Assembly (NCBI RefSeq): GCF_023973825.1
Contig: NC_090114.1
Span: forward strand, 1,070,501 to 1,134,500
Direction: 5' to 3'
DNA length: 64,000 nucleotides
DNA from: Plasmodium brasilianum
Lineage: Eukaryota > Apicomplexa > Aconoidasida > Haemosporida > Plasmodiidae
Under the pieces are notes generated by a model, which saw only the letters and a program-made list of their open reading frames with translations, was not told where the DNA came from and ran no database searches. How positions within the stretch are numbered: position 1 is the stretch's first letter; each line of letters opens with the position of its first letter. The position numbers and the translations under genes are program-made. Below are positions 1-11,534 of the stretch, one piece after another.

Positions 1-988
1 AGACGTTCATTTTTGCATTCGAAGCTTCATTCAGTACTTCATAAACATTCTGAAATAATATTTGCCTGTCCGATCTGTGGGAAACATTGGATCTGTTTAT
101 TTCAATTTGCTCCTTTAAAATGAAGTTAATTTTCTTTAATATTTCTTCTAAACATAGATAATTTGTCTTTTTGTGTTCCACTGTGTTTTTTTGTATATCT
201 AGAATTACCTCCTTCAAAAACAAAAAAAATAAAATATATTAAATGGTAAAAAAAAAAAAAAAAAAAAAAAATTGTTATATAAATATAGCTATTACTTTAA
301 TGAAACTATCTTGAGTAACATTTTTCAACTCATTGCTGCTTCCATTTGGTGTCGCCTTAATTTTTAATGTTGTATATTTACAATGATTTTCGTCAATTGA
401 CTTTTCTTTTTTTACTTCATTTTTTACACCATCATAGGTACCGTAATCGTCACCACCATTATCATTGCCATCTCTATGGCCATATATTTCAAATTCATTG
501 GATTTTTCTATTTGTGCTCTACTATATTTATCTTCCCTTTTTAAATGGTAGCACTTTTCATAATCCTCATAAAACTTCCCATGGTTCACTTCACTCCCCT
601 CATCTTCATTTTCTTTCCCTTCCACTTCTTCATCTTCAGCCTCTTCAATGGCCGAAATTTTCCCGTAATGTTCTTCCTGTTCACCTTCGAATTCCACAAT
701 ATTTAATTTCTCCTTTGAATAGCTTAAGCTTTTTTCTACACATGGAAAAAAAAAAAAAAAAAAAAAAATAGCTAGCTGGAAAGCTGCATATATGTCATTT
801 TACTTCTCCTTTCCTTTTCTTTTAGTACGATTGTATAATTTAAGAATATTTTCGTAAACTTCCGAATTTATTTTTGGTGATTCTGAAAATGTGGGCAGAT
901 CAGCGTGTCTTTTTTCTTGCTTTTCATTCAATTTTAATGTGGTTATGTCATTTTCTTTTGATGAGACATATTCGCCTGACTTGCTCAT
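1..988 (-). CDS. Conserved Plasmodium-type protein of unknown function, 5' part (runs off the left edge)
   Basis: I do not recognise this gene. Three exons can be read. Exon 1 runs from the ATG at 988 to about 804, where a GTAAAA donor follows. Exon 2 runs from about 728 to 296; acceptors at 735, 728 or 722 are possible and 728 keeps the phase. It ends at a GTAATA donor. Exon 3 starts at 211 after a T-rich tract ending in GAAG and is open to base 1. Phase 0 is kept between exons 2 and 3. The product is hydrophilic; exon 2 has an acidic stretch (EEAEDEEVEGKENEDEG) and exon 3 is helix-like with heptad-like leucines and isoleucines (EEILKKINFILKEQIEI). An ATG at 1034 lies out of frame behind an A18 run, so the start is uncertain. 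The gene is tandem to and downstream of the cyclase gene. Function cannot be inferred. Confidence 0.6.
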
Positions 989-1318
989 GCAAGAATTGCT
1001 ATTTTTAAATAATTTTTTTTTTTTTTTTTTCCATAAAATGAATAATTTAATTAACTTAAAAAAAGAAAATACTATTGAAAGTTCACTTGAAAATATATTT
1101 TAGAATACGCTTTTTATATGAACTGTACATGTAAAAATAGAGGTTATCAAAATTATGCTTAAAATGCTTTTACATTTAAATTCTTCTCCCTTTTTTAATA
1201 CATAATCAGACAATACTGATATTATTTTTTAAAATTTCAAAAGGTTACAAAAACATATTTTTATATATACATCAAATTAGAGTTGTGCAAATACTGAATG
1301 TTGCACAAATTAGGTAAA

Positions 1319-1356
<38 letters not shown>

Positions 1357-1499
1357 AAAAGAAAATTCCATCAAAATTGAAGCAAAATTGAAGCAAAATT
1401 GAAGCAAAATTGAAACATAAATGGAATTATTAAAAATGGCACAACTGTTCATAATTTTCCCAAAATGGTTATGTTATATCTTTTTTTTTTTTTTTTTTT
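989..1499. other. Intergenic gap between the unknown gene and adenylyl cyclase beta
   Basis: Holds the 3' flank of the cyclase gene and the probable promoter of the unknown gene. An A run of 36 bases lies at 1320-1355, followed by three and a half copies of a 12-bp unit (TGAAGCAAAATT) at about 1377-1415 and a T run just before the cyclase stop codon. No gene is seen. Confidence 0.6.
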
Positions 1500-1794
1500 T
1501 TAATCTTCTATGTACTTTTTGTAGATTTTCCTTATGTACTGCTTTTCTTCGTTCTCCAGTAAATCATTTAAAACCTGCAAAAGTAGACGAGAAAGGGGAA
1601 AAAAATATATATATATGTACGTGCATATATGTGAGTGCGTATATATTTGCGTGTATAAGGGCTGCTAAAAAAGAATTATAAAAGGGGAGTCGTAAATGTT
1701 CTCTCTCGAATTACAACACAAATTTGCAGCAGCTTTTTGCTTAATTAAATTTTCCTCTTCTTCCTTCTTCCTTCTTTTTTGTTTTTTGTTTTTT

Positions 1795-1833
<39 letters not shown>

Positions 1834-4800
1834 TTCTTTTCGTTGTAACCTTCTTCAGAGAAAAGTTTGCTATACAAAAAAACACCTCCTCATCTGGTAC
1901 ATTCGAATGTTTACTAAACAAAGAACGACGTTTGTGCCCCTTCTCACGCAGACTATTCATTTTGTTATATAAATCTCTGTACACAAAGTTGATATTGTGT
2001 ATTGAATTAATGTTGTGTATATAGCTTGTATTGTGTGTAGAACCGTCGATGAGTGTCGAACTGACGCCATTTTTCAATGGGTCAACTTCTTTGTTATTAT
2101 CTACCCATACAAGAAACACATTTTTCTTGATTAAACTTACGATAACTCTTTTCAATTCAGATTTCGATATATATTTTGGGTAAATACATTCCATTTTTTT
2201 AATGTTAAATTTTTCATTAAAGAAGGAGCAAAGTTTCGCTAGCAGTTGCTCCTCCTGGTTTAAGCTGTCAATTAGAGTCATGCAGTAGGCCGTCTGCAAA
2301 GAGAGAAGGCAAAAAAAAAAAAAAAAAATTAAGAGGCAGTCACACATACAAACATGCAAATATTCAAATATGAAGATATTCAAATATGAAGATATTCAAA
2401 CATGCAGATATTCAAACATCCAATAATACAACGGAGCAGATAACGAAACAGGCAAATGTGCATATACACGCGCGTGCCTCGAAAAGCGCCGACTAATTGC
2501 GCACCGTTAAGAGTTGTCTTACCAGTCTGGGAATTAACGGAGCCTCATTTAGATCTCTAACTATTTCCATTTCATATTTACACTTTTTTTCATAATTTTT
2601 TGATAGCTCATCTTTCCCATCACTATTTGTACGTGTTAAGAAATTACCATTTTCTTCATCCTCCTCTTCCCCTTCTTCTTCCTTTTTACACTGGAAATTC
2701 ATTATTTCATTTTGCTCTGTAATTATGCGTTTGATATTATCATTCATATAGGTATACGAGGAACAGTTATCTGGAGCGTTAGTACGTTCGTGAATACTAC
2801 TACAGTTAGAACTATCGTTAAGGGTGTTCCGTTCCCAGAAGTCAGTACGCACATTTGCACTTTTAATTTTCATTTCATCAGATGTATATGTTGTTGGTGC
2901 AAATTTTTCCTTTTTGAAAAAATGTATTTCTTCTTTAAGTCCATCGAATTTAAAGGAGGAATCATTTTCTTTCTCTTTCTTAGTGTTTTGTTCTAGTTCT
3001 TCTAAGTCATTCACGTATTTGAATAGTTTCATGTAATTATTTTTAAGTAAATAATACAAGGTATATTGTACAAATTTAGGAATACCAAAGCAGGTATTGT
3101 GTAAATAATCGATTAATTGGCTATCTATTTCATTTTTATTAACACGCAAGCATAAGCTGACAAAGTCATATAAATGTTCTTTGTTAAATTTTTCTAATTC
3201 TATATGTCCATTACACTCTTCTGCATATCTTTTTATTTTGTTACGTTCTTTTACATGACTATTGTTCTTCATTCCATTTACAAACATAAATATTAAAGGC
3301 TTATGGTTAGAGTTAAGAAATGGATTACATAGAGAGGATTTCTTAGGTTTAAGGGAGAGTAGTTGTTCATCATTTGATGTGCTTTGTTTGACATTATTGC
3401 GTATACAATTTGTGTTATTCTCTTCTTCTTTCATTTTTTGCTGAGCAACGTATAATAAAATATTATCATTTATATTTGGATACAACGTTTTAAAAAACAT
3501 TTTGGGGACGTTACGTTTATTAGTAGTAGCTTTTTCTTCTCTGAACATTTGAATAATATTTTGACTATTTTCTTTTTCTGACTTGTTCATAATATTTTTT
3601 TTTTGGAAAAAACACCCATCATTGGAGTGTTCCAAGTGTGTATTAATCTCATTGATAGGTGAGGACTCGTTATTTATATTCACTTTGTGATAACTTAGTT
3701 CCTCCGTTTGGGTAAAATGCGGCATGTGGTTAATTTCAATTCTGCTTTTTTCGCATCTTTCCGTTCTGTCATTAGTTGAGATTACAGTATTTTTAGTTCT
3801 CTCACTTGTGCATGTTTTTGACTTGAAGGTCTGATCATAATAATTATCCACTTGTCTTTTTAAGGAATTATCATTTAGTTGGACATACCCTGTATTTATT
3901 TTGATGTTTCCCTTGGGATGGTCTGTACCTTGATCAATGTGATAGTCCTTTTTATCATGAGCACTGTCTTGACGGCTTTCACATAAGGAATCCCCCTCTT
4001 TGTTAGCAATAACTCCAGTGTTAGTATTACTCCCCTTGTTAGCTGCTATCTCCTCGTTAGCTTTTACCTCCAAGCTGGACGCACCCCCCTTGCAGAAGGA
4101 ACATCTTCTGCAATGACTCCTCCTCCATTCCTTTACATTTTTTTGTAAATTTTTTAAAATTTCTCTTCTCTTATACATGGCTAACTTTGAAATGCTCTTG
4201 CAAATTTTCCATGTGCTTTCCTCAACATTTACATTTAAAGAAGTTCCTGCTCGATAGTTAAAAATAATGAATGTTTGTTCATATAATGTGAAATAATAAA
4301 TCATAGAGCTTATAATGCGCACTCTATTATCCTTCATATTTGTTTTAAAATTTGTATGCACATAGTCATATATTACATTATTGTAATTATCTTGTTCCGA
4401 AGTGTCAGTTGCACTACTTGCGCTTTCTTTAGTTGGTTTGTTACTGTAAGGATTTCCCCTCCTTTCAGTGCAGTGAAAGGCATTGTTTAAGTGATTTTGT
4501 TTTTCTTCCATCTTCAAATTTTGTCCTAAATGTTCTTTACTCGGTTGTTCCCCCCACCTAGGTTTGTCCTTACTGTGGTACTTTGTTCTGTTGGTCAGTT
4601 TGTCGTCCTCTCGGTTGTCCATTTTGTTATTCACTTTGTTATCCTCTTTGTCATTCACTTTGTTATTCTCTTTGTCATTCACTTTGTTATTCTCTTTGTC
4701 ATTCACTTTGTTATTCATTTTGTCATTAAATTTGGCACTCACTCTGTTATCCATCTTGTCATCCACTTCATCCTCTACTCTAATTCCTGTGTTTTCCCCC

Positions 4801-7800
4801 ATTTTATCTTTCCTACTACTCACTTTTTTCCGCTTTTCTTTTCCCCTCTCTGTTTTCCCCTTCGAGTTACTAAAGAGGTATTCTATGATGGTCAGAATTT
4901 TTTTGCACAGGCGACTATTTTTTTTATTTCTGCTCTTGGATTCATCGTTACATGAGGAGTTAGCATTTTTCCGTTTCTGCTTTCTGCTTTTTTGCACTCG
5001 GGGAAGAGCAGATAACCCCTCGGTCACTTCGCCCGTCAAATCGTCTGTATCTTCTCCTGTGATTACACCTTCCTCTTCTGATTCTCCCTCTTCATCAGTT
5101 GGATCTCCTGTACCCACATCAGTTTCCTTATCCGCGTGTGGGAGCAAATTCGCTTTGGAATGTTTTCTAGTAGTAGTAATGCCCATATGTAGTCCCCTCT
5201 TGCTAACCTTTGTTTGAGGAATAACCAAATCGTCTACAATATTTAACATACATTTGAAAAACCAATGATGAGACGGATGTGTTATCTCTCTAAGAATATT
5301 ATAATTATCACCAGAGTTTATTAAAATATTTGTTTTTCTCATACTGCACAATTTCCAAGTGCTCAAGATATCATTACATAAAATTTTCCATGGCAATAAC
5401 GGATTAGTTATATTTATATATAGCGCACTTGGCATATTACTAATACTAAATAATTTATAGTTGTTTAAATTCTTTGTTATTAATTTTATTAATTCAAATA
5501 TTCCTAGATTTTCATTTCCCTCTAGATATAAAACCCCACCGATGTGATAAATTTCGTTCAGATTAAAATAATGAGGGTCATAATACTCATGTAGGTATAA
5601 AGGACCACTATGATCCTTATAATCTGTACATAAATGATTTTTTATCTTGCTGTAAGGAGATAATCCATATATAATATTATGTTTGATATCACCACTGAAC
5701 CATGTATCTTGGGCACCTTCTTTTATAAAAAGCCCAAGTTTTTCATTTTCCCTTACGTGCAGTGGGCTTCCCTCCCTTTGACTTTCCGTCAAGTAGTAGT
5801 GGCAGTCTTTCAAGCTCAGCAGATGCCTTATCCTATCTTTAAATTTCATTTTGTAATAAACTAGCAAATAATTCTTGTTGAGAAAGGAAAAGTCTGTCAC
5901 TTCATGGTAGTCCCTCCCGCTGCAATGCCGTCTTCCATCGGTCCATACGTTGTTAGTGTGCGCACGTCCATTACTACCACTCCCATTATCACTACGTCCA
6001 TTACTACCACCCGAATTTTCACCATGCTCACTGGTACCACGCTCATTACCACTATTCCCATTTGCACCACTCAGAATTGCGGTGCCAGTGTGGAAATGGC
6101 TTGACCTGGAGGAGTCCAAGCCCGTGGGTTCCGGATTACCACCATGATTGTAGTTCTCACTCTCCGCTAGTAGCTCCTTATCTGTAAAATAATTTTCCTG
6201 CTCCGAGTTATTGTAAACAGAGTTGATAGCGTCTTTGTTAATAGTCCCTATTGGTGAGTAAATTTTAATTAGTTTATTTTTCCCTTTAACTTTTATAGAA
6301 ATAAGTTTTTGAAAAGATATAAAATGTTTACAACTATTGAATGTATTTTCATCTACATATATTTCTTTATTCCCAGCTTTACAGCATAGTCTAGCAGCAA
6401 TATTGACAGCGTCTCCTAGAGCTGTATACTCTTTTCTTATTTTATTTCCTACTATACCGCACCAAATTCTTCCCGTCGATATGCCTATGCTTCCATTTAA
6501 TTTCAACGACTTTAAAGCGTCTATTAATCGAAAACAAGTTAATAATGCTCTAACAGAATCATCACAATGATATAAAGGAGGTAAACCAAACATTATCAAT
6601 ATTAAGATCCCTTTGTCATCAAAAATAAATTTGTTAATAGTACCCTCCATTGTGAACACAGCCTTCTGAGTTAATTTCATTATACTATGAGCAGAATATA
6701 CGCCTATCATAGTAGATGTGTCAATATCTTTTACAGATACAAATATTATCGTTACTTTTCTTATTTCGTTGAAAAAGATATTACATCCAACAGATAATTT
6801 TCTATACACTATGTCAGGTATAAAACTTTTTAGCAAAAAATAAAAGTTTTCGTACATGATACTGTTGTCCCCACCTTTTCTTTTCTTTTCTCCACTTTTC
6901 GCATTTGTTCCACTTTTCGCATTTGTTCCATTTTTCGCATTTGTTCCATTTTTCGCATTTGTTCCATTTTTATTACTTTGTGCATTTTTTTCTTCTACAT
7001 CTACTCCGGCTGCTTTCCCACCTTCTTCTTCCTCTTCCTCCCTTTGTTCTTCCTCTTCTTTCTCCTCCTCCTCCTGTTCATATTCCCTTTTCAATATTTT
7101 CATATTTATTTCCTCGTTCATTTTTATAAACAGATAAAACTTCTTTTTACACGTCTCTTTAACTACTACTTTATCCTTTACATTTTTATAAAAGGAATGG
7201 GCTAAAACGCTTTCCCCATTTTTTGCTAAGGCCTCCCCAACTCCTATCTCTTCCAGTGGTTTCCCTGACAATAAATAGTCTCTTTTATTTAAAATATTTC
7301 CTATTTGTAGGAAGCTAACTTTTCCATATGTTATAGCTATGTGTACTTTTAAATATTTGTTTTCTATTGGAGTAGGGAATTTATTCAACAACTTATGGAT
7401 GTCTATGCAACATCCTAGAGCTAACAGGCATATCTTTCTCACCTCCTCTATATTCTTTCCTTTTCTTCCCCCCTTCTTTTTGTCATTCTCGTTGTCCGAT
7501 GGGTAGTAATCCGAGCTATCGTTGCGTGTGCGGCCCACGTCGGAGTCTGCACTAGCTTCTGCACTAGCTTCTGCACTGGCTTCTTCATTGGTTTCTGCAT
7601 CCACGTTTACTTTTACTCCTGATTTTACTTCTTCCTTTTTACTCTTTTTATTCATCCTTTTCTGGGTTTTGTTGAGTGGCCATATAACCATCACAGCATC
7701 TCCACTGAACTTTATGATATCCCCACCCCAACAGTCGATAATTTTAATCAAAATATTAAAAAATTTGTTTAAGCAATTTCCTAGTAACTCTGTTCCATTC

Positions 7801-8644
7801 ATTCGTTTGTCCAGTTCCTCGGCTAAATTGGAAAAACCGCTTGCATCGCAGAAAAACTAAAAAAATTGAAAGCCACGAGGGGCATTTATGGTCGCGCTCG
7901 TTGGGCAAGTGCATGTAAATATATGCTTGTGCATATGTGGGTATAGACACATACATGTAAATACATGCTTATGCACGTGCGTGTATATATGCATATATGT
8001 AAATATATGTTTGTGTACATGTATGTATATGCATGCGTGCTTATAACCGCACGCGTAACCGGTGTGTGGAGCATTACCACAACTGCATTCAACTTCTGAA
8101 TGATGAGGTTGGTGAAAAACTTATTCGGATCATCACATTCGCTATACACTTTTAACAAAATCTTTGGAAAGAATGACTTGAACATTAATATATTTTCATT
8201 TTCTTTTAAAACATTCTTATATTCCCTTTTATCCTTTTCTTTTATCCTTTTCTTGTTTAACTCATTTTCTATAATCCGCTCGCACTTTATGCTGAACCAT
8301 CGCCAATCGGATATATATTCATTCTGAATGGGATATGAAAGGGGGGAGAGAAAAAAAAAAAAAAAAAAAAAAAATGAGAGACACATTGAAACAAAAATTT
8401 ATAGCGTCCTGATTTTTTCTTAATTAGTCCGCTTTGCAAATATGCACACAGTATACGTACGAGTGAGAAATGTGCTGTGTAATCATATATTTTTTTTTTA
8501 TATATATTCCTCTCTATCCTCCATTCTCTGAAAAATGCTCTTTTTTCCTACCGAGTAGTCTTTGCTTAGCTTATTTGATTTCTCGAATCCCAAATTCTTG
8601 TCATCATGGTTCTTCAAGTAGTTGCTAAAGATGTTCTTAATCAT
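1500..8644 (-). CDS. ACbeta: Adenylyl cyclase beta (soluble-type class III cyclase), five exons
   Basis: Makes cAMP from ATP and so feeds protein kinase A; in Plasmodium the beta enzyme is the soluble, bicarbonate-type cyclase used in blood stages. I assembled exons 8644-8552, 8323-8078, 7856-2523, 2293-1850 and 1574-1500; all junctions are phase 0, giving about 2063 residues. The first cyclase domain starts at the exon 3 boundary with FFCDASGF, whose Asp117 pairs with Asp166 in DIIKFSGDAVMVIW to bind metal. It is split by a charged insert and resumes at about residues 250-340. The second domain, about 475-660, carries GIVGNKIRKEYTALGDAVN. Near residue 885 the sequence VLYLEGNENLG sits where soluble cyclases have a P-loop, but lacks the GK[ST] core. 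Low-complexity repeats follow. The last junction (donor GTTACA at 1849) is the least certain. The ATG at 8644 was chosen because exon 1 joins in phase and the domain then lies near the N-terminus, as in soluble cyclases. Confidence 0.92.
4625..4745 (-). repeat. 24-bp coding repeat in adenylyl cyclase beta
   Basis: Tandem 24-bp units encode NKVNDKEN-type octapeptides, about four to five copies decaying at both ends (NKMDNRED, KFNDKMNN). They lie in the low-complexity linker after the degenerate P-loop. The period is a multiple of three, so copy-number change keeps frame. Confidence 0.85.
6895..6975 (-). repeat. 18-bp coding repeat in adenylyl cyclase beta
   Basis: Four to five tandem 18-bp units encode NGTNAK or SGTNAK hexapeptides. 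They sit in the linker between the first and second cyclase domains, next to a Glu-rich block. Confidence 0.85.
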
Positions 8645-9471
8645 TTTTTATTAATTTACAATTGTTTTTAGGAGTTTCACATTTTGAAAAGGACAACAGA
8701 AAAATATGGTCCTTTTTAAGGTGAAATAGTCGCTCTTGGGGAGGAACAAAAAAAGGAGTATTGTAATAGCACATACACACATGCATACAGGTATCTACCT
8801 ATTTACGTATATGTGTATGGGGGTACATATATATATATATATATGTACACATGTATGTACGCATTTACGTATATACGTGTATACGTTCGTGTACTGAGCT
8901 GTGCGCGTGTACGCAAAAATTTTTACACTAAATGGATGCTTTATGTCGTGTAGAACTATTTAGGTAAAAAAAAAAAAAAAAAAAAAAAAGAAAAAAAAGA
9001 ACACGCTTAGTAAGAGATAAACACAAAGGAAAGGAGGTATCAACGTAAGATAAACAGAGGAGAGCGTAATCCATGGTGCGAATTACGCACTCGCTTTGAA
9101 TGGAAAACTGGAAACCGCTAATCTGTGCTTATCACTGCTTAAAATTTGATGCGGCAAAAAAATGTATAAACACTTGTACACATGTGCAAGGTGCATAAAT
9201 AATGAAAAAGGTCATCTTCTACAAAAGGAACACAAGTCCTCTACTGCTTACACATGAATGAATTTTCAAAATGTAAAAATGAAAACTTGGAGTAATTTGA
9301 AAGGTAGTTGCTTTTTTTTTTTTTTTTTTTCCTCTTTCTCTTATTACTTTTGTGTTATTTGAAAATAATTTTAAAGAACTATCTATAGAGTTTGAAATTT
9401 TCTATCATCCTTGAGAGGAAAACATAGTGTAAAGATGATGAAGCGAAAAGGAAGAGATAAAGATGATGGAA

Positions 9472-9507
<36 letters not shown>

Positions 9508-9927
9508 CTACTCTTTTTTTCTGCAGTAGTTTCAGTGCGCATAGTTTAAAAGCACCTTCATTAAAAATGTTCAATTTGGTTATGTGCAGAAATGCCGATA
9601 TACCTGCGCACACACATATTTAAATACACACATCTGTGCACTTTTTGCAGCATATATACACCTACACATACGTGTAATCATATTTCCACAACATAATACG
9701 AACGCTCGTCAGAAAAAAAAGCAAAGATTGAATATGCAAATGATACTTGGAAACAAACATTTCCGTAGAATTATTCTATGTACATGCGTAAATAAATATA
9801 TATATATATATATATATACGAACATATATGCATACATTTTTTTTTTTTTTTTATAAGTACACATTAAGTTGCCTGTACAATTACAGGAATATTCACGTGC
9901 CCATATGACTTTTGAACATGTATAATT

Positions 9928-10150
9928 TTAAAAAAATAAAAAAATAAATTCGAAAAAATGAAAAAATAAATTCGAAAAAATGAAAAAATTAAATACGAGA
10001 AAATGAAAAAATAAATACGAACAAATGAAAAAATTAAATAAGAGAAAATAAAAAAATTAAATACGAAAAAAATATAAAAATTATATACGAGAAAATGAAA
10101 AAATAAAAAAAAAAGAAGAAAAAATAAGAAGAAAAAATAAGAAGCTAAAA
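9928..10150. repeat. Degenerate A-rich repeat, about 20-24 bp period
   Basis: Repeated GAAAAAATGAAAAAATAAATTC-like units, progressively diverged (AAATACGAGAAAATG), almost free of C and T on the plus strand. Intergenic, in the ACbeta-SAC divergent region. Confidence 0.7.
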
Positions 10151-10180
10151 AAGAAGCAGCATATGGCAACACATAGCATT

Positions 10181-10460
10181 AAGTTGTAATGGAATGCAAA
10201 AGGTTGCAGTTGGTTGCAATAGGTTGTCTTATGTTCCTATAGGAAGCTATGTATTGTTATAGGAAGCTATGTATTGTTATAGGAAGCTATGTATTGTTAT
10301 AGGAAGCTATGTATTGTTATAGGCTGCCATGTGTTAACATATGCCACCATATGTTAGCATATACCTCCATATGTTAGCATATACCTCCATATGTTAGCAT
10401 ATACCTCCATATGTTAGCATATACCTCCATATGTTAGCATATACCGCCATGTGTTTACAT
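10181..10460. repeat. 20-bp tandem repeat field with two homogenised blocks
   Basis: Four identical 20-bp copies (AGGAAGCTATGTATTGTTAT) occupy 10241-10320 and four identical copies of a related unit (ATACCTCCATATGTTAGCAT) occupy 10361-10440. Diverged units in the same 20-bp register join and flank them (for example 10321-10360 and 10441-10460). The unbroken register suggests one ancestral array in which two sub-families were separately homogenised. Confidence 0.9.
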
Positions 10461-10996
10461 AGATCGCCTTTTATTGCTATACATTTGCCAATGATTGCCA
10501 TAATTTCAACGCTTACATAGGAATATAACTGCAGGTAAAACTGAGGCACTGCCAAAAGGTTTTAGCTCATCCAAGTTAAAAAAATATAACATGTTAGTAG
10601 GAGTTACAAAAAATAATAAAAAAATAAATAAATAAATAAAAATAATAATATAACAGACTGATGAAAAGAAGAGGCGGAAATGAAAAAAAAAAAAAAAAGA
10701 AAAATTGCAGAAGGGGTGAGAAAACACTAATATAATGCGGCAAAATGGAAAAGCAGCTTGAAACAAAAAATAAATGAAAAGGGAAAAAGTAAATGTTCAA
10801 AATTTTTGAAGTGTAACATTGAGCGTGCATAACGAATAGTGCAAAATTATACGGGGCAAACTTAAAAATGTAAAGAAAATAAAGCGAAATGTAACTTGGT
10901 ACATCAAAGCACACCGTATGTACCAGCATAAACGAAACATACCACGAAGCGACAAGGCAACGAAACAGCGAAGCGCCATAATGCAAAACAAATAAA

Positions 10997-11032
<36 letters not shown>

Positions 11033-11038
11033 AATATA

Positions 11039-11221
11039 TATATAAATAAATAAATAAATAAATAAATAAATATATAAATAAATAAATATATAAATAAATA
11101 TATAAATAAATATATAAATAAATATATAAATAAATAAATATATAAATAAATATATAAATAAATATATAAATAAATAAATATATAAATAAATATATAAATA
11201 AATATATAAATAAATAAATAC
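11039..11221. repeat. TAAATAAATATA microsatellite
   Basis: Alternating TAAA, TAAATA and TATA words fill 180 bp just after an A run at about 10999-11030. Chance open frames through it (Ile/Tyr/Leu/Phe only) are not genes. Confidence 0.9.
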
Positions 11222-11534
11222 CGTGACATACATTCAGCGCGAGAAAAGGAAAAAAAAAGGAAGAGAAACTTTGGGTAGTTTTACAAAAAAGAGGAAAAAA
11301 CTATTAAAGCGTGGAGGTGTTTGAAGGCATAAAAATGATAAAGCATAAAAGTGCAAAAGCTTGAAAACATAACAGTGCAACATATCAGTAGCTTTGCTCA
11401 AAAGCGTGGAATGTAAAATTTGAATGAACGAATTATATGGGTAGGAAGTGGTGCTTCTGAGGAGGTATTGAAGGCGTGCCAGCGGAAAATATACTAATGA
11501 TAGGCTTCTAACGGTAGGCTCCTTTGCTCAAACG

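Larger units (their letters stand above)
8645..11534. other. Divergent intergenic region between ACbeta and the SAC phosphatase (probable shared promoter)
   Basis: About 2.9 kb between two genes that point away from each other, so it should hold both promoters and 5' UTRs. It contains long A or T runs (about 8965-8988, 9312-9330, 9473-9505, 10999-11030), TA runs near 8826-8844 and 9797-9818, and four tandem-repeat blocks listed separately. No coding exon, tRNA or other RNA gene could be supported. Confidence 0.6.

Noticed and set aside
7756..7956. Alternative minus-strand frame at the ACbeta exon 3 boundary
   Set aside because: It is out of frame with the cyclase; the acceptor at 7857 gives the conserved FFCDASGF motif in phase.
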